DNA from: a bacterium
GTDB taxonomy: Bacteria; JACRDZ01; JAQUKH01
Direction: 5' to 3'
NCBI GenBank assembly: GCA_028719205.1
Contig: JAQUKH010000014.1
Span: 1 to 57,949, forward strand
Length of the DNA: 57,949 nucleotides
Below are positions 41,015-50,946 of the stretch, in pieces (position 1 is the first letter of the stretch; each line of letters begins with the position of its first letter). Position numbers and translations under genes: made by a program. The notes below the pieces were generated by a model, which had not been told where the DNA came from, made no database searches, and saw only the letters and a program-made list of their open reading frames with translations.

Positions 41015-41155
41015 AAATAAGTCACAAAGTCACAAGTTACAATGTCACAAGTAACATAAATAAGGGCACAAGTCACAACGTCACAATGTCACAAGCAACA
41101 ATCAAAAAAAGTCACAAGTTTCAACGTCACAAGTGACATACAAAAACAGGTTACA
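41015..41155. repeat. array of GTCACAA-type heptamers
   Basis: About 140 bp of AAGTCACAAAGTCACAAGTT, ACAATGTCAC, AACGTCAC units, the reverse orientation of TTGTGAC. It fills the gap between tRNA-Ser and the next gene. Confidence 0.88.
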
Positions 41156-41561
41156 GGCTTTTATGGAAATTCCATAAAAGTTTTCCGACTTCCTGACGTA
41201 AGGCTTGCAACATTCTATTTGTTTTTTCGTCCAAATATCCCAACTTTAAAGAAAAATCTAATAGGTACTCAGTTTCCGCAAGAGAACCTAATGCTATATT
41301 TACAAACTGCTTTAACTCTTTCCTGCCTTGTCGGCCGGATCCTTCAACAATATTAGTTGGAACTGATAATGCGGCTCTTCGCAATTGTGAAGTAATCCCG
41401 TAAATTTCTTCCTTTGGAAATCTTTTTGTTTCTATATATACCTTAAATGCTAATTCGTCCGCCTTGTTCCAAACCAGCAAATTTTTATAACCATATTTTA
41501 CTACTTCTTTTTCTTGTTGTTGACCTTGTAACCTTGCTGTTTGTAACATTTCGATTTTCAC
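41151..41561 (-). CDS. four-helix bundle protein (23S rRNA intervening-sequence type)
   Basis: 136 residues. KNLLVWNKADELAFKVYIET, RFPKEEIYGITSQLRRAALS VPTNIVEG and KQFVNIALGSLAETEYLLDF are the four-helix bundle signature (TIGR02436 type, first seen in 23S rRNA intervening sequences). Found widely as a stand-alone gene of unknown function. The first ~16 residues (LQTARLQGQQQEKEV) come from a heptamer repeat, so the natural start seems to have been replaced by repeat-derived codons. It is followed on the same strand by tRNA-Ser and preceded by another small gene. Confidence 0.85.
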   Translation of the reverse strand: MKIEMLQTARLQGQQQEKEVVKYGYKNLLVWNKADELAFKVYIETKRFPKEEIYGITSQLRRAALSVPTNIVEGSGRQGRKELKQFVNIALGSLAETEYLLDFSLKLGYLDEKTNRMLQALRQEVGKLLWNFHKSL

Positions 41562-41575
41562 AACTTATTTCGTTC

Positions 41576-41670
41576 TTCACTCTTTACCGGTGACGTTGTG
41601 ACCTTGCAACTTTCAACTTTTCTTGCTGGTGACTTTGTGACCTTAAAACTTGTGACTTTGTGCCCTTGCC
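41576..41670. repeat. TTGTGAC-type heptamers overlapping a gene end
   Basis: TGACGTTGTGACCTTGCAAC and TTGTGACTTTGTGCCCTTG units. They encode the last residues (AQSHKF) and stop of the upstream gene. Confidence 0.82.
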
Positions 41671-42017
41671 AAATAATTAAAAGCAAAAAAATAATTCTGC
41701 CATAAGCGGTCAGAAGAACCGTATTCATTATTACAGGCAAAGTAATCGGCTAAGACTTCATTAAGCCGGGTTAATTCCCTGAGCCTGTTTTTATTTCTAC
41801 CATCGGAAATAGTTAAACTTAAGAGTTCTAAAGCGCGTTCAAAAGCCAGCCTGCTATATTCAGGATTATTTTTGTTTTTCCAGTTAATAGCCCTGAATAC
41901 TTCACTCCCGATATTTGCCATTTGTGATGGGAATGAAAGTTTAAACCATTTACCGTTTGCCAATTCCTTGTGCTGATAATTTCTATTAATCGTGATTTTG
42001 TCTTTTATAATTCTCAT
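41643..42017 (-). CDS. conserved small protein of unknown function, companion of the four-helix bundle gene
   Basis: 124 residues from ATG 42017, preceded by AAAGAG; upstream ATG 42056 lies in repeats and is rejected. Helical, with NWKNKNNPEYSRLAFERALE, LLSLTISDGRNKNRLRELTR LNEVLADYFA and a C-terminal FAFNYLARA. The HEAT/four-helix style and position next to the four-helix bundle gene suggest a two-gene unit. The C-terminal SHKF and stop are encoded by heptamer repeat. Function unknown. Confidence 0.65.
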   Translation of the reverse strand: MRIIKDKITINRNYQHKELANGKWFKLSFPSQMANIGSEVFRAINWKNKNNPEYSRLAFERALELLSLTISDGRNKNRLRELTRLNEVLADYFACNNEYGSSDRLWQNYFFAFNYLARAQSHKF

Positions 42018-42028
42018 TTTTTTCTCTT

Positions 42029-42120
42029 TGCCTGTGACTCCCGCCGCGGCGGGCAAGTGTGACTTTGCAACTTCAACTTTTCTTGCTGGTGACGTGGTGA
42101 CTTTGTGACTTGTGACCTAT
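42029..42120. repeat. heptamer array with an inserted palindrome, serS 3' spacer
   Basis: CTGTGACT, then CCCGCCGCGGCGGG (palindrome), then CAAGTGTGACTTTGCAACTT and further TTGTGAC units up to the serS stop. Confidence 0.8.
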
Positions 42121-42121
42121 C

Positions 42122-43435
<1,314 letters not shown>

Positions 43436-43488
43436 AAATAGATTTTGTAACCAAAAATATTTCAAACTTAAAGCAGATATTATATCAA

Positions 43489-44916
43489 TTATCTTGGCAT
43501 AATCCAACTTGAATTTATTTTTAATTTATTAAAATCGGTTTCGAGGTCCAAAAGCTTTGGCTCGTAATAAATTGTATACGGCAAAAACCCGAGGAAAATG
43601 AACGGTTTTTCATCAAGCATTATATTCTCGATCTCCTCGTAAGATTTAACCGCCTCATTTTTATCAACTGACTGCTCGGCAAGATGTAAAAAATTGGTTA
43701 TTTTTTCACTGCTGTAATACGTGTATGGTAAAAATTGATTAAATAAATACGCGTAGAAATTCTTCGGCTCTTTGTTCTCGATCGTAAACGCGGATAAGAA
43801 CAATCCCGGTTTATTCTCTGAAAGGGCCTGAAGGAAACTCTCTTTCGGTTTCAGCTCCATCTGGATATTAAATCCAGCCGCCGCCAATTCATTCCGGATT
43901 TCAGAGCCTATTTTCTCCAGTTCCGGTGAACCATCCGGAACATAAAGTGTTACCAGTTCATTTTTAACAGTGGAATATTCTTCGTGGTTCAAAATTGCCT
44001 TTGCCTCTTCCTGATTTAATATAAGGTCTTTTTTTGATAATTCCAATATATCAGGAGCGATCCCCCTGTTGGATATCTCAAACGAAGCAGAAACCGTATC
44101 CATAATTTTTTGCCTGTCAATAGATAATCCTGCCGCCTCTCTTAAATATGGTTTTTCAAACAGCTTGTTTTGATGATTAATACCCAGGAAAACCGTTGTT
44201 AACCTGTTTAGAACCAATGATTCGCTCGATTTGGTATTTTCTTCGGGAAAAATACTGAACCGTATATCATTCAAATACGGCCTGCCTTCAAAATACTCTT
44301 CATTCGCTTCCAATATTATTTCTTTTTCATCACTGCTTACAAACCTGAACGGCCCGCTTCCGACAGGCGCGTCCCAAAACTCATCCCCGGCCTCATTCAG
44401 GTTTTCAACCGGTAAAATGGACGCCGCGCAAAGCGAAAGATCCTGAAAGAAAGAATTATCAAGATATCTTAAATTTATTTCCAGAATGTTCTGGTCCAAA
44501 ACCCTGATACCCGCTATTTCACCGGCGGAACCCGAACGGTATTCATCCACACCCTGAACAGCGTTAAAGATATAACTGTAGGGCGAATTAGTTTTCGGGT
44601 TTGCCGCTCTTTCAAAACTGTATTTAACATCGTACGCGGTCAATATCCTGGAATTCTGGAATTGTATTCCCGGAAGAATATTAAACACCCACGACAAGCC
44701 GTCCTTAAGGCTGTTATAGGATTTAGCAACTTCAGGCAGTGTGTTATAGATTTTAGAACATACCTCTTTTTCATACGGGCTTACCGCCTTCGCCGGATCC
44801 AGACTTTGAGGCATCGACCCAACCCCTATTTTCAAAGTCCCGCCGTATCTGGGCAGGGAGGCGGCGCTGGCAGAACAAGTAAGTATTAAAAACAACATAA
44901 AAACTTTCTTCAACAT
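43489..44916 (-). CDS. extracellular solute-binding protein, family 5 (oligopeptide/nickel type)
   Basis: 475 residues from ATG 44916, which has GGAG 5 nt upstream. Signal peptide (LKKVFMLFLILTCSASA), then the SBP_bac_5 blocks: YGGTLKIGVGSMPQSLDPAK, AYDVKYSFERA, PVGSGPFRFVSSDEKEIILE, LREAAGLSIDRQKIM and the late AEQSVDKNEAVKSYEEIENI. Typical length is 500-540, and this one is short around the middle lobe. No ABC permease or ATPase genes are adjacent, so it may serve a transporter elsewhere or act as a chaperone-like binding protein. Confidence 0.87.
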   Translation of the reverse strand: MLKKVFMLFLILTCSASAASLPRYGGTLKIGVGSMPQSLDPAKAVSPYEKEVCSKIYNTLPEVAKSYNSLKDGLSWVFNILPGIQFQNSRILTAYDVKYSFERAANPKTNSPYSYIFNAVQGVDEYRSGSAGEIAGIRVLDQNILEINLRYLDNSFFQDLSLCAASILPVENLNEAGDEFWDAPVGSGPFRFVSSDEKEIILEANEEYFEGRPYLNDIRFSIFPEENTKSSESLVLNRLTTVFLGINHQNKLFEKPYLREAAGLSIDRQKIMDTVSASFEISNRGIAPDILELSKKDLILNQEEAKAILNHEEYSTVKNELVTLYVPDGSPELEKIGSEIRNELAAAGFNIQMELKPKESFLQALSENKPGLFLSAFTIENKEPKNFYAYLFNQFLPYTYYSSEKITNFLHLAEQSVDKNEAVKSYEEIENIMLDEKPFIFLGFLPYTIYYEPKLLDLETDFNKLKINSSWIMPR

Positions 44917-44946
44917 ATTTTCTCCAAAAAGGCCACTAGGCTTAAA

Positions 44947-45134
44947 AAGTCGCAAAGTCACCAGTCACAACGTCACCAGCAAATACAAAGAGGTCGCAAT
45001 GTCACCAGTTTTAAGAAGTCGCAAAGTCACAATGGTTGCAACGTCACCAGTATTAATTCTTACTTGTGACTTTGACACTTGTCACCTACGACTTATTGTG
45101 CTTGTGACTTGTGACTTTGAAACTTGTGACCTTT
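44947..45134. repeat. long array of TTGTGAC/GTCACAA heptamers
   Basis: About 190 bp of alternating-orientation units (AAGTCGCAAAGTCACCAGTC; CTTGTGACTTTGACACTTGT). It separates the solute-binding protein from the FlgO/VCBS gene and contains no ORF of its own. Confidence 0.88.
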
Positions 45135-45135
45135 T

Positions 45136-46572
45136 TTACTTTATTCCATACACCTGTATATAGTTCTTCTCACCCTTCCGGGTTATCGCCACAAACTCCA
45201 TACGTTTATTATTATCAATATCGCCCGGATGAAATTTTAAAATACTGCCCTCTATCTTCGGGCTTTTCCATAAAAGGACCGGCCCGATCTCGTTCCATTC
45301 AAGGATATATATATAGTCAAAAGATTCTTTTGTTACAGGCTCGTTGCTGGTCATGACTAATTCAGGCCTGCCGCTGTCGTCAAAATCGATTGACTCAAAA
45401 TAATTGCCGAACATATCCCCGCTCTGCCAGATCTTTTTCTTGTCTATATCAAATACTGTCAGGCTTCCGTTATTATCCAGAACGCACCATTTTTTTTCTT
45501 TAGATCTGTCAGGCGCTATCATCGCTAAAGAATAAAAATCCACCGGCAAATATATATCCGAAAACTGTAATTCACCCATTGAATCCGCCTGCAGATATTT
45601 TACCGCTTCGCCGCTGTAATAATTTCTACCGCCTAAAAAAGAACTCAGCAGCAGGAATGCGTAAGGTTTTTCACCTGTCCCGGCCACGATCTTATCATTA
45701 AGATCAGCTATCTTCTGAAATTTGCCTTCATTCCATTCAAAAACCTCTCCTCCATCGTCCTGGAACGAAGATAACGCTATTTCTTTTTTACCATTGTGAT
45801 TAAGGTCGGTTATAAAAATATGCCCTATTTTTTCCCTTGACCTTATTTTTATATCAGTATTTACTGAATATGGAAAAGACATGATCTCCTCAAAAGCCGC
45901 ATCCAGATGGAAGATCCTTATATAAGACGGTGTCAGAGCGATAAAATCGTTTATTCCGTCATTATCAATATCGCTGATCTCAAAATCAAGGATATCATAA
46001 GGGAAATGCACCTCTCTTTTCAGGGATAAATAATCTTCCGGCAGATTGAACCTCGGCATTTCGACCGCTGTCTGCAAAAGATAGGAGATCTTATCATCTT
46101 TTTTTATCTCTTTTTCCAGAATCGCGGATATATCTCCTGTTACCCCGTTAAATACCTGAAAATTAATATAAATATTTTCGCCCAGATCCATGATCCTGCC
46201 CGTGACTACAATTTCTGATCCTAAATTTTTGGCGACCTCTTTCGCGAATTCCGCGTTTATGAACCCGTTATACCTGTTAATTCCCAACTTGTTTTTAACC
46301 TCGATCAATTCCTTTTCATCCGGAAATATAAATTTACCTTCTCTTAATTTAGAAGCGAACATGTTCGACAGGGTACCCGAAAACACATCCATCCGGTTGG
46401 GATTAGCAGGCACCAATCCCAGAAAAACAACCTTGTTGCTTTTTATCTTTGATAACACCTCTTTAACAAGGCTGTCAGATAACTCCTGAAACTTTATTTC
46501 ATCCGCCGGTAATAAAGGGGTTAAACTAAAAAATAATATAATTAATAATGTTTTCGTTAAATTTTTCATCAT
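45136..46572 (-). CDS. exported FlgO-like protein with VCBS/FG-GAP repeats
   Basis: 478 residues. Signal peptide (KTLLIILFFSLTPLLPA), then residues about 25-165 of FlgO/CsgG-like layout (LVKEVLSKIKSNKVVFLGLV, LSNMFASKLREGKFIFPDE, AKNLGSEIVVTGRIMDLGEN). From 190 on, FG-GAP/VCBS-type beta-propeller repeats with Asp-rich calcium loops (ISDIDNDGINDFIAL, ITDLNHNGKKEIALS, DFDDSGRPELVM, GDIDNNKRMEFVAI). An envelope or surface protein is inferred. It starts at ATGATG overlapping the rsmA stop, so the two are translationally coupled. Confidence 0.8.
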   Translation of the reverse strand: MMKNLTKTLLIILFFSLTPLLPADEIKFQELSDSLVKEVLSKIKSNKVVFLGLVPANPNRMDVFSGTLSNMFASKLREGKFIFPDEKELIEVKNKLGINRYNGFINAEFAKEVAKNLGSEIVVTGRIMDLGENIYINFQVFNGVTGDISAILEKEIKKDDKISYLLQTAVEMPRFNLPEDYLSLKREVHFPYDILDFEISDIDNDGINDFIALTPSYIRIFHLDAAFEEIMSFPYSVNTDIKIRSREKIGHIFITDLNHNGKKEIALSSFQDDGGEVFEWNEGKFQKIADLNDKIVAGTGEKPYAFLLLSSFLGGRNYYSGEAVKYLQADSMGELQFSDIYLPVDFYSLAMIAPDRSKEKKWCVLDNNGSLTVFDIDKKKIWQSGDMFGNYFESIDFDDSGRPELVMTSNEPVTKESFDYIYILEWNEIGPVLLWKSPKIEGSILKFHPGDIDNNKRMEFVAITRKGEKNYIQVYGIK

Positions 46573-47360
46573 TTTTTTAAAACCAATTCTTTATACAAAT
46601 TATAAAAATCACCGGCCGAGAGATCTTCAGCCCGCAAATTAGTATCCAAATTTAATGAACCGAATACCTTTTCAACGTCCTCTTTTTCTTTTTCCAGATG
46701 CCCCGCTATAACCTTCGCGGCTTTTTTTCTCCTGAACTGGAACGATTTCCTGACAAAAGAAAAAAACGTTTCTTCATCATCCATAGCGATCAGCGGTTTT
46801 TCCCTGACCGATAATTTCACGATCGCGGATTCTACCTTTGGCGGCGGTTTAAACTTTTCCCTTCCGACAAAACCGACTATCTCAACATCCGTATAAAACT
46901 GCGTAAAAATGCTTAAGGAACCGTAATCTTTGGTCCCCGGTTTCGCGCCTAATCTTTCAGCCACTTCCCTTTGTATTAAAAATACGATATGGGTAAAATA
47001 TCTAATATTTTCAAGTAACTTAACTACCAGAGGGCTTGTAAGGTAATAAGGGATATTCCCTATAACTATCGCCTTTTCAAATCCATTTTTCTTTATCAAA
47101 GACGGAAGATCCAGTTCCAGGATATTTCCGGATATTATCTCTAAATTATCATGTTTTGTAAACGAAAGAACCCTGACCAGGTCTTCATCAAGCTCGACAC
47201 ATAAAACCTTTTTAGCCCGTGTTATCAGATGTTTTGTAAGCTGTCCCTTGCCCCCTCCGACTTCGATCACAAGATCATTTTTAGTTATCTCTGCCGCTTG
47301 CGCGATCTCTTCAAGCACGCTTTCATCACGTAAAAAATGCTGGCCCATCGGACTGCCCAT
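46569..47360 (-). CDS. rsmA: 16S rRNA (adenine1518/1519-N6) dimethyltransferase
   Basis: 263 residues from ATG 47360 (MGSPMGQHFLRDESVLEEIA). A longer frame to 47438 exists, but its N-terminus would be translated ATGCYCY heptamers (LHALCFSPHAPCSMRHA) and is rejected. SAM motif I IEVGGGKGQLTKHL, motif IV IGNIPYYLTSPLV, and the C-terminal helical domain FSFVRKSFQFRRKKAAKVI. RsmA dimethylates two adenines in helix 45 of 16S rRNA. It follows pdxA as in the surA-pdxA-rsmA order of proteobacteria. The ribosome site is inside a hairpin (47364-47385). Confidence 0.95.
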   Translation of the reverse strand: MGSPMGQHFLRDESVLEEIAQAAEITKNDLVIEVGGGKGQLTKHLITRAKKVLCVELDEDLVRVLSFTKHDNLEIISGNILELDLPSLIKKNGFEKAIVIGNIPYYLTSPLVVKLLENIRYFTHIVFLIQREVAERLGAKPGTKDYGSLSIFTQFYTDVEIVGFVGREKFKPPPKVESAIVKLSVREKPLIAMDDEETFFSFVRKSFQFRRKKAAKVIAGHLEKEKEDVEKVFGSLNLDTNLRAEDLSAGDFYNLYKELVLKK

Positions 47361-47363
47361 TAA

Positions 47364-47385
47364 TTTTTGCCTCCGGCGGCAAAAA
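47364..47385 (-). promoter_or_regulatory. hairpin holding the rsmA ribosome binding site
   Basis: On the minus strand TTTTTGCC, loop GCCGGA, GGCAAAAA, then ATTA and the rsmA ATG. The Shine-Dalgarno GGAGG (plus positions 370-374) straddles loop and 3' stem, 9 nt before the start, so folding would mask it. It could be a thermosensor-like or attenuating hairpin, or simply one of the many palindromes in this genome. Confidence 0.5.
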
Positions 47386-47654
47386 GCATGGCGCATAGAG
47401 CATGGAGCATGGGGGGAAAAGCATAGAGCATGGAGCATAGAGCATGGCGTTTAGGTTTATATGTTAAACCATACGCCATGCTCCATGCACTATGCGCGTT
47501 ACCTTTGTCTCTTGCTATTTGCACCATATTTTTATTCTTTACTTTTAACTCTTTGCGCAATGCGCTTGCTTTTCTCTCTTTACTCCATGCGCCATGCCCT
47601 ATGCTCCATGCGCTTTTCTCTTATCTTCACCCTATGCTCTATGCGCCATGCTCT
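47384..47654. repeat. ATGCYCY heptamer array between rsmA and pdxA
   Basis: Period-7 units such as GCATAGAGCATGGAGCATGG (47384-47459) and ATGCTCCATGCACTATGCGC (47470-47500), with a third block at 47585-47654 (ATGCGCCATGCCCTATGCTC). The pdxA C-terminal residues (SMAHRA) and stop are inside the last block. Confidence 0.88.
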
Positions 47655-48591
47655 TTACCATTTGTGTTGCGAGCTTGATCGCCGCTTCCATACTCCCCGT
47701 ACCCGCGATGCCTTTTCCGGCGATGTCGAACGCGGTCCCGTGGTCAACGGAAGTCCTTATGAACGGGAGGCCCAAGGTTATATTTACCGCGTTGCCGAAA
47801 GACGCCATTTTCAAGGGGATCAAACCCTGGTCGTGATACATCACTATCACCGCGTCATACATACCCTGATTTGCCTTTACAAATAAAGTATCTGACGCAA
47901 ACGGGCCTTCCACGCGGATATTTTCTTTTTTCGCTTTTTTAATGGCCGGCTCGATAAATTCAGCTTCTTCCCCGCCAAACAACCCGCCTTCACCTCCATG
48001 AGGATTTAAACTGCAAACAGCGATCAGCGGCTTTTTTTTACCGAACCACTTGGTCAATCCCGCGTTCGCTATTGAAATCTTCTCATAAATTTTATCCGCG
48101 GTAATATTACGCGCGACATCCCTTAGTGCCATATGGGTCGTAACCAGCACCACCCTGATCTTTCCGCCCGCGAGCATCATCGCGAATTTTTTAGTCTTTG
48201 TTAAATGCGCCAGATATTCCGTATGCCCGGGGAATTTCAGCCCCGCAAGGCTAACCGATTCTTTATTTATCGGGGCCGTTACCATTGCCTGGATATCGCC
48301 TTTTCTAATTAATTCCACGGCTTTATCAATATATTCTATAGAGGCTTTCCCGGCTTGAGCGCTTATTTTACCAACAGGTATTTTTTTGGGATCGGCATTT
48401 TTCAGGTCAATAATATTTATTTTGCACAAGGGCGAACGGCCGTTCGCCCCTACAACAAAAAACCTTTTATCGCCAATAACCAGAGGAACACATATCCTGT
48501 TAATATTTTTGTTTAATAATATTTTGCCGATTATTTCAGGCCCGATCCCGGCGGGATCGCCCATTGTTATGCCAATAACAGGTTTACCCAT
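47632..48591 (-). CDS. pdxA: 4-hydroxythreonine-4-phosphate dehydrogenase
   Basis: 319 residues. KPVIGITMGDPAGIGPEI at the N-terminus, TAPINKESVSLAGLKFPGHTEYLA (metal His), VTTHMALRDVARNI, NPHGGEGGLFGGEE and YHDQGLIPLKM cover the PdxA signature and its Zn ligands. It makes the amino-ketone precursor of pyridoxal phosphate with NAD. Residues about 47-57 (VGANGRSPLCK) are encoded by a perfect 20-bp palindrome with a GTAGGGGC flank, inserted in-frame near the N-terminus. The start overlaps the foldase stop by 1 nt; C-terminal residues come from heptamer repeat. Confidence 0.95.
   Translation of the reverse strand: MGKPVIGITMGDPAGIGPEIIGKILLNKNINRICVPLVIGDKRFFVVGANGRSPLCKINIIDLKNADPKKIPVGKISAQAGKASIEYIDKAVELIRKGDIQAMVTAPINKESVSLAGLKFPGHTEYLAHLTKTKKFAMMLAGGKIRVVLVTTHMALRDVARNITADKIYEKISIANAGLTKWFGKKKPLIAVCSLNPHGGEGGLFGGEEAEFIEPAIKKAKKENIRVEGPFASDTLFVKANQGMYDAVIVMYHDQGLIPLKMASFGNAVNITLGLPFIRTSVDHGTAFDIAGKGIAGTGSMEAAIKLATQMVKSMAHRA
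48430..48455. repeat. coding palindrome in pdxA
   Basis: GGGCGAACGGCCGTTCGCCC (48430-48449) is a perfect 20-bp palindrome, followed by CTACAAC, so on the coding strand it begins GTAGGGGCGAACGG. Same family as 369-419 and 7221-7293; read through in-frame. Confidence 0.9.
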
Positions 48592-49817
48592 TATTCCACC
48601 AACTTTATTTCAATAACCGCTTCTTTCTTTAATTTTTCGACCCACGCGGAATAAACTTTTTCCATTTTATCCTGCGTAAGCTTATTTTTTATATTAAGCT
48701 TAACGGCGGCAACCTGATCTGGAGAAAGGGTTTCTTTGCTTACCACCTTAATAATATGGTAACCATAATCAGTTTTAACAATATCGCTTAATTCCCCGAT
48801 CTTTAAATTAAAAGCCACATTTTCAAATTCAGATACCATATCCCCGCGTTTAAAAAATCCCAAGTCCCCGCCGTCCTTAGCGGAAGGCCCTATGGATTTT
48901 TCTTTCGCGAGTGTTTCAAAATCCTCTCCCTTCTTCAACCTTTCAAGCAGGTCCTTTGATTCTTCAAGGGTTTTAGACACAATATGAAACGCGTGAATTC
49001 TTTCCCCGGGCTCAATTGTTCTTCTGTCCTCAAGCTTGATAATGTGATACCCGAACTGAGTCTTTACCGGGCCCGCGATTTCGCCCTTCTTCATTTGGAA
49101 TACCTTATCTTCGAATTCCGGAAGCATATCGCCTTTGCGGAAATATCCGAGGTCACCGCCTTTTTCAGCCGAAGGCCCCTTGGATCTTTCTTTCGCGAGT
49201 TCATCAAAATCCCTGCCGTTATTAAGTTCATTTAAAACCGCGTTTGCCTCTTCTTCTGTGTTAAGCAGGATATGTTTCGCCCTGAGTTCTTCCTTCTGTT
49301 TTTCAAAATAATCGTCTATTTCTTTTTCACTTACCTCTATCTTTGATTTAACCTCCTGCTCAACATATCTTTGAATTACCAGCTCTTCCTCGATCCTGCT
49401 TCTATACGACCTGCGCAGTTCAGTTAAATTTGTCTGCCTTTCAACTAAAGCGTCTTCAAACGCCTTTTCATCAGGAAAATTCTTTTTCATGTTGGTTATC
49501 GCTTCTTCAACATAACGGTTAACCTCAGCCGGAGAGACATCAATACCCGCCTTTTTAGCATTCTGTAAAATAAGTTTGTTTTCTATCAAAAGATTCAACA
49601 TCTTTTTCTGTTCAATTTTTAACGCGTTAGCCTGCTCTTCAGGAGGATAAACCTTCTTAACCTGTTCCCTGACCTGAACCAGTTCATTTTCCAGTTCACT
49701 CAGCGTAATGATCTCTCCGTTCACCTTCGCGGCTATCATTTCTACTATTTTAGCGGACAACGCCGTACTTAAAAAAATTATCATGCTTAAAATAATAAAT
49801 ATCCTGATTTTTCTCAT
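48591..49817 (-). CDS. peptidyl-prolyl cis-trans isomerase, SurA/PrsA type with two parvulin domains
   Basis: 408 residues. Signal peptide (RKIRIFIILSMIIFLSTALS), a SurA_N-like helical chaperone region to about 175, then two rotamase domains at about 178-265 (AKHILLNTEEEA; GGDLGYFRKGDMLPEFED; FGYHIIKLED) and 272-362 (AFHIVSKTLEES; GGDLGFFKRGDMVSEFEN; YGYHIIKVVS). A periplasmic foldase for outer-membrane proteins is expected. Position before pdxA and rsmA matches surA in the surA-pdxA-rsmA cluster; overlap with pdxA is 1 nt. Confidence 0.9.
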   Translation of the reverse strand: MRKIRIFIILSMIIFLSTALSAKIVEMIAAKVNGEIITLSELENELVQVREQVKKVYPPEEQANALKIEQKKMLNLLIENKLILQNAKKAGIDVSPAEVNRYVEEAITNMKKNFPDEKAFEDALVERQTNLTELRRSYRSRIEEELVIQRYVEQEVKSKIEVSEKEIDDYFEKQKEELRAKHILLNTEEEANAVLNELNNGRDFDELAKERSKGPSAEKGGDLGYFRKGDMLPEFEDKVFQMKKGEIAGPVKTQFGYHIIKLEDRRTIEPGERIHAFHIVSKTLEESKDLLERLKKGEDFETLAKEKSIGPSAKDGGDLGFFKRGDMVSEFENVAFNLKIGELSDIVKTDYGYHIIKVVSKETLSPDQVAAVKLNIKNKLTQDKMEKVYSAWVEKLKKEAVIEIKLVE

Positions 49818-49919
49818 AATTCCTCCGTTAAAAGTTCAACAACCCTGGATCTTTGACAAAATTATACCATATTCTTGACAAAAACCAAAATCTTGCATTT
49901 TTTTGAAAAGTTAAGGCTC

Positions 49920-50915
49920 TTAAGTCTTATCTTTTATTTGTTCGTAAATTTTTTCGAATAGGCCTTCAGTCTCTTTAAAGGCAGCTAAAACTTTCGGGTC
50001 AAAATGGCAGGGCATCAGCCTTTCATCTCCTTTAGTGATTATGTCACAAGCTGTTTTATGATCATAAGGAGGTTTATAGACGCGTTTATTTCTTATAGCA
50101 TCATAGCTATCCGCGATAATTATTATTCTTCCTTCAATCGGGATTTCTTCTCCTTTCATACCATATGGATAACCGCTTCCATCCCACTTTTCATGATGTG
50201 TAAGGGCGCCGGCCTTTCCAATAGCGAATCTTGCATGCTCCCCGATTATCTTTGCCCCAAAGAGAGTATGTTCTCTTATTATCTTCTGTTCCTCTTCAGT
50301 AAGCTTCCCCGGCTTTTTCAAAATGTTGGGAGGAATATGCAGTTTCCCTACATCATGCAATACGGACTGAAGCCTGATCGCTTTTATATATCCTTCTGAC
50401 ATGCCTAATTGCCTGGCAATAACCGCGCAATACTCGCCCAGTCTCAGAATATGGTTACCTGTATCTTCATCATTGACTTCAGCCGCCCTTGCTAAGGCAT
50501 AAATCGCGTAAACAAACCCTTCCTCAGCCTCTTTAGCCCGGACAAGCATTTTTATCCTCGCTAAGATCTCGTGCGCGTCAACCGGTTTTGAAATAAAATC
50601 CTCCGCACCGGCTTCAATACTTTCAATACGGTCTTCTTTTGACCTTAATACTGTTACCATAATTACAGGTATATTTTTAGTTTTATCATTTCCTTTAATT
50701 TTCTTACAGACCTCATAACCGTCCATGTACGGCATCACCACATCCAGCAAAATAATATCCGGATGGTAAACTTCAATTATTGATAAAGCTGTTTTTCCAT
50801 CCCTGGCAAGCTTTACTTTAAAACCTTTTGGAACTAATAATGCCTCTAAAAGCTCAAGGCTTTCCACATTATCATCAACACATAGAATTTTAACTATTTC
50901 AGTTTGTTCAAACAT
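49920..50915 (-). CDS. response regulator with HD-GYP phosphodiesterase output
   Basis: 331 residues from ATG 50915, which has GGGGG 6 nt upstream; a longer frame to 51017 overlaps the kinase gene and is rejected. Receiver domain 1-125: LCVDDN, phosphorylation site LLDVVMPYMDGYE, and ISKPVDAHE with the conserved Lys. HD-GYP domain from about 140: NHILRLGEYCAVIA, HDVGKLHIP, ITHHEKWDGSGYPYG-type motif (reading LTHHEKWDGSGYPYGMKGEEIP). HD-GYP domains hydrolyse cyclic di-GMP. It is 31 nt downstream of the histidine kinase and should be its partner. Confidence 0.93.
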   Translation of the reverse strand: MFEQTEIVKILCVDDNVESLELLEALLVPKGFKVKLARDGKTALSIIEVYHPDIILLDVVMPYMDGYEVCKKIKGNDKTKNIPVIMVTVLRSKEDRIESIEAGAEDFISKPVDAHEILARIKMLVRAKEAEEGFVYAIYALARAAEVNDEDTGNHILRLGEYCAVIARQLGMSEGYIKAIRLQSVLHDVGKLHIPPNILKKPGKLTEEEQKIIREHTLFGAKIIGEHARFAIGKAGALTHHEKWDGSGYPYGMKGEEIPIEGRIIIIADSYDAIRNKRVYKPPYDHKTACDIITKGDERLMPCHFDPKVLAAFKETEGLFEKIYEQIKDKT

Positions 50916-50946
50916 GTTAAACCCCCATGCCGCGTACAGTATTTCT

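Noticed and set aside
47361-47438. N-terminal extension of RsmA
   Set aside because: Would be translated ATGCYCY satellite; family start and GGAGG site point to 47360.
47461-47886. 141-codon plus-strand ORF across the rsmA-pdxA spacer
   Set aside because: Antisense to pdxA and otherwise heptamer repeat.
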